This document shows positions 18,231 through 26,058 of a DNA stretch of 62,376 nucleotides, piece after piece. This DNA is from [Clostridium] methylpentosum DSM 5476. Its GTDB lineage: Bacteria; Bacillota; Clostridia; Oscillospirales; Ruminococcaceae. The notes beneath the pieces are model-generated. The model did not search any database. It worked only from the letters and a program-made list of their open reading frames with translations, and had not been told where the DNA came from. Both the position numbers and the translations under genes were made by a program. The stretch spans positions 521,633-584,008 of the forward strand of contig EQ973339.1 of the NCBI GenBank assembly GCA_000158655.1, written 5' to 3'. Position 1 is the first letter of the stretch; every line of letters begins with the position of its first letter.

Positions 18231-19141
18231 TGGCGAATTTAGCAGTCAAGGTGGCGGGGGTCGAATTTAAAAACCCGCTGATTACCGCCTCAGGTGCGTA
18301 TGGATACGGCAAGGAATACGAACAATTTTATCCACTGAGCAGCTTGGGCGGAATTTCGACAAAGGGGACGACTCTTGAGCCTCGGATGGGCAATCCGGCG
18401 CCCCGTGTAGCCGAGACCCCCGCCGGGATGCTCAATTCGGTCGGACTTGAAAATCCCGGTCTCGACACATTTATCGAGGAAGGCCTGCCCTACCTGATGA
18501 CCCGGGGAACGACAATCGTCGCGAACATCGCGGGCAGCACGGCGGAGGACTGCGCCGAGGTGGCCCGCCGCCTCGACGAAACCGACGTCCATATGATCGA
18601 GCTCAACATCTCCTGCCCCAATGTCAAGCACGGAGGGGCTGCGTTCGGCACCTCCTGCGACTGTGCGGCACAGGTGACCAAGGCGGTGCGTGCGGCGACC
18701 AAAAAGCCGCTCATGGTCAAGCTCTCCCCCAACGTGACGAGCATCACCGACATCGCCAAAGCGGTCGAGGACGCGGGGGCGGACGCTCTTTCCCTCATCA
18801 ACACCCTGCTGGGAATGCGCATCGACATCCGCACCGGGCGGCCGATTCTGAAACAGAACGTCGGCGGACTCTCCGGCCCGGCAGTGTTCCCGATCGCGGT
18901 TCGGATGGTGTGGCAGGTTGCAAACGCAGTGGAAATCCCAGTGGTCGGGATGGGCGGCATCACCCGCTGGCAGGACGCGGTTGAGATGATGATGGCGGGC
19001 GCATCGGCGTTCCAGGTGGGTGCGGCGCTCTTCAGCGACCCAATGGCTCCGCTGGAGATCATCGACGGCCTCAACCGCTATCTGGATGAGAACAACATCA
19101 AAAATGTTTCCGACATTGTCGGAAGCGTCAAACCCTGGTAG
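18230..19141 (+). CDS. pyrD: Dihydroorotate dehydrogenase B catalytic subunit PyrD
   Basis: A 303-residue FMN enzyme of class 1B that oxidises dihydroorotate to orotate. It shows the N-terminal NPLITASGAYGYG, the catalytic-loop Cys in NISCPNVKHGG, the lysine in MVKLSPN and the FMN phosphate site GMGGI. The class 1B assignment fits the adjoining pyrK. It starts one base inside the pyrK stop codon. Fourteen bases separate it from ruvX. Confidence 0.96.
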   Translation: MANLAVKVAGVEFKNPLITASGAYGYGKEYEQFYPLSSLGGISTKGTTLEPRMGNPAPRVAETPAGMLNSVGLENPGLDTFIEEGLPYLMTRGTTIVANIAGSTAEDCAEVARRLDETDVHMIELNISCPNVKHGGAAFGTSCDCAAQVTKAVRAATKKPLMVKLSPNVTSITDIAKAVEDAGADALSLINTLLGMRIDIRTGRPILKQNVGGLSGPAVFPIAVRMVWQVANAVEIPVVGMGGITRWQDAVEMMMAGASAFQVGAALFSDPMAPLEIIDGLNRYLDENNIKNVSDIVGSVKPW

Positions 19142-19155
19142 AAAGGGGATTTTTC

Positions 19156-19593
19156 ATGAAGATTATGGCAGTGGATTTCGGCGACGCGCGCACCGGGCTT
19201 GCGGTGTGTGACCGCACCGAGTTTCTCGCATCCCCCATCGGCACGATTCAGGAGCGCGATTTCAACATGGCTGTCTGCAAGACTGCAGTTGCGGCAAAGG
19301 AATACGACGTCAAGATGGTGGTGGTCGGCTATCCAAAGAATATGGACGGAAGCTGCGGGGAGCGCGCCAAGAAGTGCGAGGAATTCGCAAAGCGGCTCGG
19401 GGAGATGATTCCCCTCCCGATCAAGCTGTGGGACGAGCGGCAGACCACTGTTTCCGCTCATCAGTTCCTCAACGAGGTCAATGTGCGCGGCCAGAAGCGC
19501 AAAGAGGTTGTCGACGAAGTCGCGGCGACGATCATCCTCGAAAGCTATCTCGAATATCGCAAGAACCATCCCGACGAAACCGAATCAAACTAA
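19156..19593 (+). CDS. ruvX: Putative Holliday junction resolvase / pre-16S rRNA nuclease RuvX (YqgF)
   Basis: A 145-residue RNase H-fold nuclease. The N-terminal Asp motif is VDFGDARTGLAV, followed by GYPKNMDG, the DERQTTVSA region, and the C-terminal acidic motif VDEVAATIILESYL. YqgF acts in 16S rRNA 5'-end maturation in E. coli and has been called a Holliday junction resolvase in other species. It is the last gene of the pyr operon here, only 14 bp after pyrD with GAAAGGGG upstream; in many Firmicutes it follows ireB instead. A degenerate copy of its 3' part lies about 0.8 kb downstream. Confidence 0.93.
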   Translation: MKIMAVDFGDARTGLAVCDRTEFLASPIGTIQERDFNMAVCKTAVAAKEYDVKMVVVGYPKNMDGSCGERAKKCEEFAKRLGEMIPLPIKLWDERQTTVSAHQFLNEVNVRGQKRKEVVDEVAATIILESYLEYRKNHPDETESN

Positions 19594-19598
19594 AAAAG

Positions 19599-19647
19599 GC
19601 ACCCCAACTGTTCGGCAGTTTATCTGCAAAACAGTTGGGGTGCTTTT
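19599..19647 (+). terminator. Terminator of the pyr-ruvX operon
   Basis: A perfect 14-bp stem GCACCCCAACTGTT (19599-19612)/AACAGTTGGGGTGC (19630-19643) followed by TTTT, six bases after the ruvX stop. The loop of 17 nt is longer than usual. Confidence 0.85.
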
Positions 19648-19664
19648 ATGAGTTGGTCAGAATC

Positions 19665-20210
19665 CTATGACAATTTTTTGGAAAGATAGACGAGAATATC
19701 CTGCTTCATATCACCGTACAGTCGGCCCATGGCAATCAGCCGGTCCACTTCGACAATGATTTCCTGGTAGAGGCTCGGGTCGAACAGAGAACAGTTGGCC
19801 TCAAGTGCCGCGCGGATCTCCTTGCTGCTGGGGAGTGTCTTGAGCATCTCATAGCATTCGCGAGGTTGAGTGGGCTTCTGTTGAGGATCCCAACACTCAG
19901 CGGAATCTCCTGATTCATAGGTGGAGGACTCAGTCGCTGTCTGGGCCACTGCATCCTGTTGCCAAGCAACTAATTGTTCCAGCTTGTAATTCATGCGTTG
20001 TTTTTCCCGATTGCCCTCCTCGAGGAGTTTCAGGCACTGGGAAAGGCCGATAAAAAGACAGGCGTTAAGAACACTGGACACAATTGCTCCAAAGGCCAAA
20101 GCGGCAGAGACCATAACGAGTAGAACCAAGCTGGCTAATGCGCCGAGAATTATTTCGATGATCCCGATCCAGTAAAGAATGGTTGCGATCGTAGAATGGT
20201 TGTTATCCAT
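19665..20210 (-). CDS. Hypothetical membrane-anchored protein
   Basis: A 181-residue protein I do not recognise as a named family. The N-terminal 65 residues hold two long hydrophobic segments (about 8-32 and 36-57, ending CLFIGLSQCLKLLEEG). A charged, probably coiled region (GNREKQRMNYKLEQLVAWQQ) and a soluble C-terminal part rich in acidic residues follow. AGGAG is present just upstream of the ATG (AGGAGAAATCAAT). It is convergent with ruvX and shares the space around the pyr terminator. The upstream AT-rich stretch (20211-20340) probably contains its promoter. Confidence 0.7.
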   Translation of the reverse strand: MDNNHSTIATILYWIGIIEIILGALASLVLLVMVSAALAFGAIVSSVLNACLFIGLSQCLKLLEEGNREKQRMNYKLEQLVAWQQDAVAQTATESSTYESGDSAECWDPQQKPTQPRECYEMLKTLPSSKEIRAALEANCSLFDPSLYQEIIVEVDRLIAMGRLYGDMKQDILVYLSKKLS

Positions 20211-20378
20211 ATTGATTTCTCCTGACAGTTTATGTAATTAGATATTACCATGTGTTCCTAGTTATGTCAATAAAAAATCTAATTTTATTGAAAAATATAG
20301 AAAAAATTCTAATCTTTGTATTTTATGTCGAAAACAGAGCTGCATTTTAGATGTAACAACACTTTTAAAAAATATTTA

Positions 20379-20509
20379 CTCCGCCCGCCAGTTCTCCAAC
20401 GAGTCAATGTGCGCGGCACAAGCGCGAGTGGGTTGTCGATGAACTCGCGGCGACAATTCTGCTCAACAGCTACTTTGAGTACCACAGGTATCGCCCCCTA
20501 GAGGAATAG
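20379..20509 (+). pseudogene. Degenerate ruvX 3' fragment
   Basis: This stretch aligns at nucleotide level with the last third of the intact ruvX upstream (from CAGTTCCTCAACGAG to the stop). The reading frame is broken by single-base deletions (GAGGTC became GAGTC; GGCCAGAAG became GGCACAAG). After the second deletion the frame reads WVVDELAATILLNSYFEY and ends at TAG 20507-20509, against EVVDEVAATIILESYLEY in ruvX. No 5' part of the gene or start is present. It is a decayed duplicate or a relic of another ruvX-like gene. Confidence 0.8.
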
Positions 20510-20628
20510 CCCTGCCCACAGTGGATGGGTGGACTGATGCGCTAGGAAAGACGGATACTGCAGTTTCTGAACGTGCTGTTTGCACACCGCCTGCGTATTT
20601 CTTGCAGGGATACCCTGTAAAATGTTCT

Positions 20629-21021
20629 TTACTTGTCCCGAGATACACTGGACCGTTTATGTTCACTGTAGCGCTTGCGGCAGATAAGGCGCATGCCGTG
20701 TTTGCAGAGGAACCGGCCAGGCAGTGTAAGGGAGAGTGAGATACATCCCCAACTAACAACCAGCCGGCAGGCAGCGTCCGGGAATCCCCGTGACAAGATT
20801 TCCAAACAGCCGGAAACAAGAGCAACGCTGCTGCTTGCCAGAAAGAAAACGCTATATATGATTTCTGCTTTTCCTCCCAGCAGACCTGAACGGATCGGTT
20901 TGGAAAAATCAACTGGTTCAAGCTTGATTTTTTTCCATATCAAATAGATTCCAGCTGGCCAGGAAACAGCGAACAGGAGAAAGAGCAAGGTCCATGACAG
21001 CGAATCTTTCTTAGATTTGAT
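20629..21021 (-). pseudogene. Probably decayed two-helix membrane protein gene
   Basis: On the minus strand an open frame of 131 codons begins IKSKKDSLSWTLLFLLFAV and contains hydrophobic segments (about residues 9-29 and 52-70) and a basic C-terminal stretch (RLICRKRYSEHKRSS). GGAAAGGAAG lies seven bases before ATC at 21021, exactly where an ATG would be expected, so the start codon appears mutated (ATG to ATC). Beyond the stop at 20629 a different minus-strand frame stays open to about 20463, which may be the frameshifted continuation. It could instead be a functional gene with a rare start codon. No family was recognised with confidence. Confidence 0.45.
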
Positions 21022-21157
21022 GGGAATTCTTCCTTTCCAAATTGAAATACAGTTTTTTAATTTCTCTTTTAGAATCTGTATTTTTATAAAAATGGTACTT
21101 TCTTGTCCCTTTTGCTCATAGATTGATAATGAAATACTTGGATGGGCAGGGTGATAC

Positions 21158-22708
21158 ATGAGCAAGCGAACGATTGTACACGGCGCGCTGATCGTTTTGG
21201 CAGCGTCTCTGATTACGCGGATTCTCGGCTTTGTGTTCCGCGTCTATATTTCCAACCAGCTCGGTGCAGAGGGGATGGGCCTTTACCAGCTCGTGCTCTC
21301 CCTCTACATGCTGGTTGTCACCTTTGCGACGTCGGGCATCAGCGTCGCGGTTTCCCGCATGGTCGCCGAACAGCTCGAAGTCAACAAATACGGATCGACC
21401 AAGACGGTGCTGCGGATGTCGGTGGCGTATTCGCTGCTCATCAGCATCGCGGCGGGCATTCTCCTCTTTGCCTTTGCGGTGCCGCTGGGCAACCAAATCC
21501 TCAAGGATGGGCGGACCATCCTCTCGCTGCGTTGCCTCGCGCCGAGCCTGCCGTTTATGGCGGTGTCCGCCTGCATCCGGGGCTACTATTTTGCGCGGCG
21601 AGACTCCTTCAAACCGTCGAGCGCTCAGGTGATCGAGCAGGTGGCGAAGATGGCGTTTATCGTCGCAGTCATCGGCTGGTGGCTGCCCTATGGCGACGCG
21701 TTTGCCTGCGCGGCAACGGTGCTCGGTATGACGGTGGGTGAGATTGTCTCCTGCGCCTATGTGGTGTTCACCTATTACGCGGGCCGCAAAAAGGAGCGGG
21801 GAGTTGTCACCAAGCGGTGGAAGACCCTCAAGACCATCCTCGGCATTTCGGTGCCGATTCAAACGAGTTCCACCCTGCACTCCGCTCTGCGGCTGATCGA
21901 AAACCTTCTCATCATCTCGGGGCTAACCGTCTTTACCCACGGCAACAGCTCGGCCGCGATCGGTTCCTACGGCATTCTCAAGGGCATGGTGCTGCCGCTG
22001 CTCTCCTTTCCGACTTCGCTGATTTCCGCCCTGGTCACCACGCTGGTTCCCGAGGTGGCGGGCGCAAACGCGGGGGGAAAGGATCAGACCGTCGCCCGCG
22101 CGGTGCGGCGGGTGCTTCAGCTCACCCTGCTCATGAGCGTGTTTATCGTCAGTGTCTTTATGCTTTTCCCTGAACAGCTCGGCACGATGTTTTACGGGGA
22201 GCGCGAAGTGGGGGAGATGCTCAAGCTGCTCTGCTTCATCTGCCCGTTTATGTACCTTGAGATGGTGACCGTAGGCATCCTCAACGCGGTGGGGGAGCAG
22301 GTGAGTCCCCTGCGTTACAACATCATCGACTCGGTGCTGCGCATTGGTATGATTTTTTTCTTTGTGCCCAAGGGGGGCATCTACGCCTTCCTCTGGATCA
22401 TGATCGGCAGCAACCTGCTCACCTCACTGCTCAACCTGCGCCGCCTGCTCAAGGTGACGAGCGTGAAGCTCGAGTTTTTTTCCTGGATTGCAAAGCCGGG
22501 CATTGCGGCTGCGGCAGTCGGGCTGCTCGTGAAGCTTTTGTGCGATCACTGGATGTTCGCCGTATTTCCGACCTGGCTCGCGATTCTGGTTGGAATCGGC
22601 GTTGCCTCTGTGTGTTACATTCTGCTTCTCTTCCTGCTCGGCTGCGTGACCAAAAAGGATATCCTGTGGTTTAAGGACTGCTTTCACACCCCGAAAAAAG
22701 CGAAATAG
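21158..22708 (+). CDS. spoVB: Polysaccharide/lipid flippase of the SpoVB (MATE/MOP) family
   Basis: A 516-residue membrane protein with about 14 hydrophobic segments, of the MOP exporter superfamily (MATE/MurJ/Wzx). The N-terminal motif ASLITRILGFVFRVYISNQLGAEG and the following GLYQLVLSLYML are characteristic of SpoVB/YabM-like proteins, which take part in spore cortex peptidoglycan assembly or lipid-linked precursor export. This is the strongest hint in the window that the organism sporulates, although vegetative homologues exist. No polysaccharide genes are adjacent. It is transcribed alone, divergently from the decayed membrane gene. Confidence 0.85.
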   Translation: MSKRTIVHGALIVLAASLITRILGFVFRVYISNQLGAEGMGLYQLVLSLYMLVVTFATSGISVAVSRMVAEQLEVNKYGSTKTVLRMSVAYSLLISIAAGILLFAFAVPLGNQILKDGRTILSLRCLAPSLPFMAVSACIRGYYFARRDSFKPSSAQVIEQVAKMAFIVAVIGWWLPYGDAFACAATVLGMTVGEIVSCAYVVFTYYAGRKKERGVVTKRWKTLKTILGISVPIQTSSTLHSALRLIENLLIISGLTVFTHGNSSAAIGSYGILKGMVLPLLSFPTSLISALVTTLVPEVAGANAGGKDQTVARAVRRVLQLTLLMSVFIVSVFMLFPEQLGTMFYGEREVGEMLKLLCFICPFMYLEMVTVGILNAVGEQVSPLRYNIIDSVLRIGMIFFFVPKGGIYAFLWIMIGSNLLTSLLNLRRLLKVTSVKLEFFSWIAKPGIAAAAVGLLVKLLCDHWMFAVFPTWLAILVGIGVASVCYILLLFLLGCVTKKDILWFKDCFHTPKKAK

Positions 22709-22885
22709 CTGCCTGGATAACCTCTGAATCAATCGCATCTGATGGCTCAGCATACATCTTGCAGTCGGATTTAGGTCAGTTTCGCGTCAAAAGTGCACCG
22801 AAAACGGTAGTATTCGTCCGTTTTTTCCTTGACCTATCTCAAAATCTTCCTCGCAGCTTGTACATCAGATTGAATGAGCGCTTAT

Positions 22886-23131
22886 CTAGACGCCGAGCAG
22901 GTGCTTTGCCTGTTCGGCGTCTTTGCGTTTGACATAAATTCGGTAAATCCCTCCGGTCAGGCCGCTGCGTCCGAGAAGTGGAAATTCCCCGCCGAGGTTG
23001 GTGCGGCCGAGTGTGGCCCCGCTGTCGGTCCCTTTGGTCTTAAAGCGAATCCGATGCTGTGCGAGGATGTCCTGTTTTTCAAAAAAGGTCTTTTGCTCGG
23101 TGCAGAGATAGACTTCGGTCCATCCAAACAT
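22886..23131 (-). CDS. Small DUF2007-like putative signal-transducing protein
   Basis: An 81-residue soluble protein starting MFGWTEVYLC and ending IYVKRKDAEQAKHLLGV. The overall pattern (short beta-strand start, central Gly-rich part, C-terminal RIYV-KxDAEQAKxLL helix) resembles the DUF2007 family, whose function is unknown; the family match is tentative. The start at 23131 is supported by GGAGGGAAGGC directly upstream; a longer frame upstream has no such site. An inverted repeat spans its last codons (GACGCCGA...CGGCGTC). It is divergent from the CapA gene. Confidence 0.65.
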   Translation of the reverse strand: MFGWTEVYLCTEQKTFFEKQDILAQHRIRFKTKGTDSGATLGRTNLGGEFPLLGRSGLTGGIYRIYVKRKDAEQAKHLLGV

Positions 23132-23274
23132 TGCCTTCCCTCCATTGCTGACCGCCTTTCCCAACAGCTCCGAACTCAAAGGCAGTTGAAAAAGGCTTTC
23201 TATTGTACTGTGTGATTGATCATTCCTTTTTCTACAGTATACGACATTATGGAGCGCAAAGCAACATTTTCTGG

Positions 23275-23303
23275 TTGCGAATGGGGGAGGAATTTGCTAT
23301 ACT
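23275..23303 (+). promoter_or_regulatory. Promoter of the CapA-family gene
   Basis: TTGCGA (23275-23280), a 17-bp spacer and TATACT (23298-23303), 30 bp before the start codon. Confidence 0.65.
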
Positions 23304-23332
23304 AAGAGGTATTAAAGGAGTTGTGGAGTAGG

Positions 23333-24526
23333 ATGAAATTTTATAAGCGCATTGCAAGTTTGGTCGTGTCAGCAGCCATGCTGTTTTCCCTTTCAGCGTG
23401 CAGCACTGGCAGCACCAGCCCGGCGAGTTCTCAGGAACTGTCCGAAGCGCCTCAGGCGAGTTCTTCCCAGGCGCCGGTGAGTTCTGCCGAGCCGGAACAG
23501 CCCAAGGAGGTTTCCCTCCTCATGATCGGGGACGACCTGCTGCACGAGGCGGTGATGGACAGCGGCCTCCAGGCGGATGGTAGCTACAACTACGATCACC
23601 TGTTTGCTCATATCCAAGAGGATATCGACGCGGCGGACATCGCGGTGATCAATCAAGAGACGATCCTCGGCGGTGCAGAATTCGGCTACACCGGCTACCC
23701 GATGTTCAACTCCCCTCAGGAAGTGGGGGACGCGATTGCCAAAGCGGGCTTTGACGTGGTGCTCCACGCGACCAACCACACGATGGACAAAAAGTACAAG
23801 GGAGTGCAGAATACCCTGGACTTTTGGAAAAAGTATCCTGAAATCGAAGTGCTCGGCATTCACGAGAGCGCCGCAGATCAGGCAAAAATCCCGGTGATCG
23901 AAAAAAACGGAATTGAGATTGCGATGCTCAACTACACCTACGGCCTCAACGGGCTCAAACTGCCTGAGGACAAGCCGTGGCTCGTCGACCTCATCGACAA
24001 GGATCGGATAGCATCTGACATCGAGCGGGCCAAAGACCTTGCGGATCTGGTGGTGGTGTTCCCACATTGGGGCACCGAATACACCTACGAGCCGGACAGC
24101 AACCAGCAGGATCTCACCGAATTCTTCGCCGAGCAGGGAGTGGATCTGGTCATCGGCACCCATCCCCACGTCATCCAGCCGGTGGAGCGGGTGACGAGCA
24201 GCAGTGGGCATGAAATGCTGGTGTATTATTCCCTGGGCAATTACGTCTCCTGCCAGGACAAGGCGCCCCGTATGCTCGGCGGCATGGCGCGGGTGACGAT
24301 TCAAAAAGACCCGGACGGAACCATCACCATCCCCGAGGCGGGGATCACCCCACTCGTCACCCATTTTGAATCCAAAAACAACTGGAATTACGGCGTCTAC
24401 AAAATCGGGGACTACACCCAGGATCTCGCCGCAAAGCACGGCATCCTGCGTTCAGACAGCAGCTTTTCCCTCGAAAAGATGCAGCAGCTTGCCCAGCAGG
24501 TTCTAGGCGACTGGATTGTCCCCTAG
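23333..24526 (+). CDS. CapA-family lipoprotein (PGA_cap metallophosphatase fold)
   Basis: A 397-residue secreted lipoprotein. The signal peptide ends in the lipobox LSAC with Cys23, followed by a Ser/Pro/Ala-rich linker to about residue 55. The CapA domain contains MIGDDLLHE, the N-Q-E motif NQETILGG, ANNHT-like ATNHTMD, FPHWGTEY, GTHPHVIQPVE and YSLGNYV, the usual metal-ligand positions of this calcineurin-like family. CapA proteins are required for poly-gamma-glutamate capsule export in Bacillus, but many Clostridia carry stand-alone CapA lipoproteins of unknown role; no capB or capC is nearby. The ATG at 23333 is chosen because the signal peptide begins there (MKFYKRI). Confidence 0.88.
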   Translation: MKFYKRIASLVVSAAMLFSLSACSTGSTSPASSQELSEAPQASSSQAPVSSAEPEQPKEVSLLMIGDDLLHEAVMDSGLQADGSYNYDHLFAHIQEDIDAADIAVINQETILGGAEFGYTGYPMFNSPQEVGDAIAKAGFDVVLHATNHTMDKKYKGVQNTLDFWKKYPEIEVLGIHESAADQAKIPVIEKNGIEIAMLNYTYGLNGLKLPEDKPWLVDLIDKDRIASDIERAKDLADLVVVFPHWGTEYTYEPDSNQQDLTEFFAEQGVDLVIGTHPHVIQPVERVTSSSGHEMLVYYSLGNYVSCQDKAPRMLGGMARVTIQKDPDGTITIPEAGITPLVTHFESKNNWNYGVYKIGDYTQDLAAKHGILRSDSSFSLEKMQQLAQQVLGDWIVP

Positions 24527-25050
24527 AACACATTCAGCTTCAGCACCATCCAATCTCCGGCCCTGCCGGTGAGAATAAAAGCATCTCCCGTTCAGCAAAG
24601 AGCGAAGCGAATGACAAGAGTTGTTTCGTTCAGCGGGAAAAGAACTCGGGAGATCGTTGTATTTCCAGTGCGTTTGATACAAGTGATCGTTTTTCAGCGC
24701 CTCTTGCGGGGCGAACTGAATATTCTTCCTGGTGTATATCACCTGTTCAGTTGGGGATTCTGATTGAATTACAGCACACGCCTTGCCGGTGAATTTTCTG
24801 TCTGACGGCGTAAGAAATCCTCCGAATACAACAGAGAGACGGGGGACACTCTCACCTTTAATCTCCTCCACATAGATGCCGGTTTTCCGGCGTCTGTCTC
24901 GAGCAATCCGGAGCGTATGCTGCTGGAGGACTCAGTTTTCGCTCGAAATGGGGCTTTTCGACAGCGAGAAGCATTTCTGGGGTTTTCCTTGTGAGACAAA
25001 AAATTTTCCGACAATCCGCACATCGAACTTCATCCGTGTTTTCCTTGCAG
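24527..25050. other. Intergenic stretch without a supported gene
   Basis: Open frames here lack ribosome binding sites and coherent composition. One short motif, GATCGTTGTATTTC (24652-24665), recurs with small changes in two other gene-free stretches (40275-40290 and 57473-57488). No terminator with a T-tract was seen directly after the CapA gene. Confidence 0.5.
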
Positions 25051-25079
25051 TTGACATCATTTTTGCGGTTTGTTATAAT
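25051..25079 (+). promoter_or_regulatory. Consensus sigma-A promoter of the metF operon
   Basis: A perfect TTGACA (25051-25056), a 17-bp spacer and a perfect TATAAT (25074-25079). Transcription should begin near 25086. Confidence 0.92.
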
Positions 25080-25093
25080 AACTAACAAGCAAA

Positions 25094-25160
25094 TTTCTAT
25101 TTCGACAATAGAATTGATAGGATCAAGACCTTTCTATTTTAGAAAATAGAAAGGTCTTTT
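25094..25160 (+). promoter_or_regulatory. Attenuator-like leader of metF
   Basis: Four mutually complementary segments lie between the promoter and the metF start: 1 TTTCTATTT (25094-25102), 2 AATAGAA (25107-25113), 3 TTTCTATTTT (25131-25140) and 4 AAAATAGAAA (25143-25152). Segments 3 and 4 belong to a 16-bp terminator-like stem (25125-25140/25143-25158) ending in TTTT. Segment 1 can pair with 2, or 2 can pair with 3 and break the terminator. No S-box, T-box or start codon for a leader peptide is visible. The terminator could alternatively end a small RNA of about 75 nt. Confidence 0.65.
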
Positions 25161-25176
25161 CAGAAAGGACAAGCGC

Positions 25177-26046
25177 ATGTATATCAAAAAACTTTACCAA
25201 ATCAAACGTCCTGTACTTTCGTTTGAGACCTTCCCGCCCAAACAGCAGAGCGCTCTTGAAACCATCACCGACACGCTCGGGCAGCTCACCGCGCTCCACC
25301 CCGATTTTATCAGCGTCACCTACGGTGCGGGCGGAAGTGGAAACAGCGGCAAGACCACTGAAATCGCTTCGATGATCAAGAACGAATTTGGCGTGGAACC
25401 GCTCGCCCACCTGACGGCGATCACCGCAAAGCGGGAGACGATCCACAACACCCTTGCCGACCTCAAGGCGCACAATGTGCAGAACATCATGGCGCTGCGC
25501 GGGGATATTCCGGTCGGATTTGAGGGAGACCCGAACGGGGACTTTGTCTATGCGGCGGACCTCATCCGGGAGATCAAGCAGGTGGGAGGTTTTTGCGTGG
25601 GAGCCGCCTGTTATCCCGAAGGGCACATCGACTGCGACAGCCTTCCCAACAACTACGCACATTTGTTGCAGAAACAGGAGGCGGGGGCGGATTTTCTCAT
25701 TTCCCAGCTCTTTTTTGACAACGCCCAGTTCTACCATTTTCTCGAACGCGCCCGTCGCGCAGGGGTGACGATCCCGATCGTGCCGGGGATCATGCCGATG
25801 ATGAGCAAATCTCAGGTGCAGCGGATGATCTTCACCTGCGGCGTCAGCCTGCCCTCCCGCATCATCCGCATCCTGCACAAATATGAAAACGACCCCCAAA
25901 GTCTCGAGCAGGCGGGGATTGAATACGCCTGCGAACAGGTGACTGACTTGATTAAAAACGACGTGGACGGCATTCACATTTACACCATGAACAAGCCTCA
26001 GGTGGCAGCGGCCTGCAAAAGCAGGATTGATTTTCTGCTCAAGTAA
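25177..26046 (+). CDS. metF: Methylenetetrahydrofolate reductase MetF
   Basis: A 289-residue TIM-barrel flavoenzyme that reduces 5,10-methylene-THF to 5-methyl-THF, the methyl donor for MetH. The start region SFETFPPK, the loop VTYGAGG, the folate-site LRGD (ALRGDIPVG) and SQLFFDN are all family hallmarks. The length is normal. GAAAGGA lies upstream. It is the first gene of a three-gene methionine operon, with the MetH-activation gene 12 bp downstream, and is likely controlled by the upstream attenuator-like leader. In an acetogen-like setting MetF could also serve the Wood-Ljungdahl pathway, but no such genes are present here. Confidence 0.96.
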   Translation: MYIKKLYQIKRPVLSFETFPPKQQSALETITDTLGQLTALHPDFISVTYGAGGSGNSGKTTEIASMIKNEFGVEPLAHLTAITAKRETIHNTLADLKAHNVQNIMALRGDIPVGFEGDPNGDFVYAADLIREIKQVGGFCVGAACYPEGHIDCDSLPNNYAHLLQKQEAGADFLISQLFFDNAQFYHFLERARRAGVTIPIVPGIMPMMSKSQVQRMIFTCGVSLPSRIIRILHKYENDPQSLEQAGIEYACEQVTDLIKNDVDGIHIYTMNKPQVAAACKSRIDFLLK

Positions 26047-26058
26047 GGCGGTGCCGGA

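Noticed and set aside
24503-25088. Small minus-strand genes between the CapA gene and metF
   Set aside because: Overlapping short frames with no Shine-Dalgarno sequence or coherent protein features.
25086-25176. S-box (SAM) or T-box riboswitch before metF
   Set aside because: The leader is too short for either, and the conserved core elements of both are absent.
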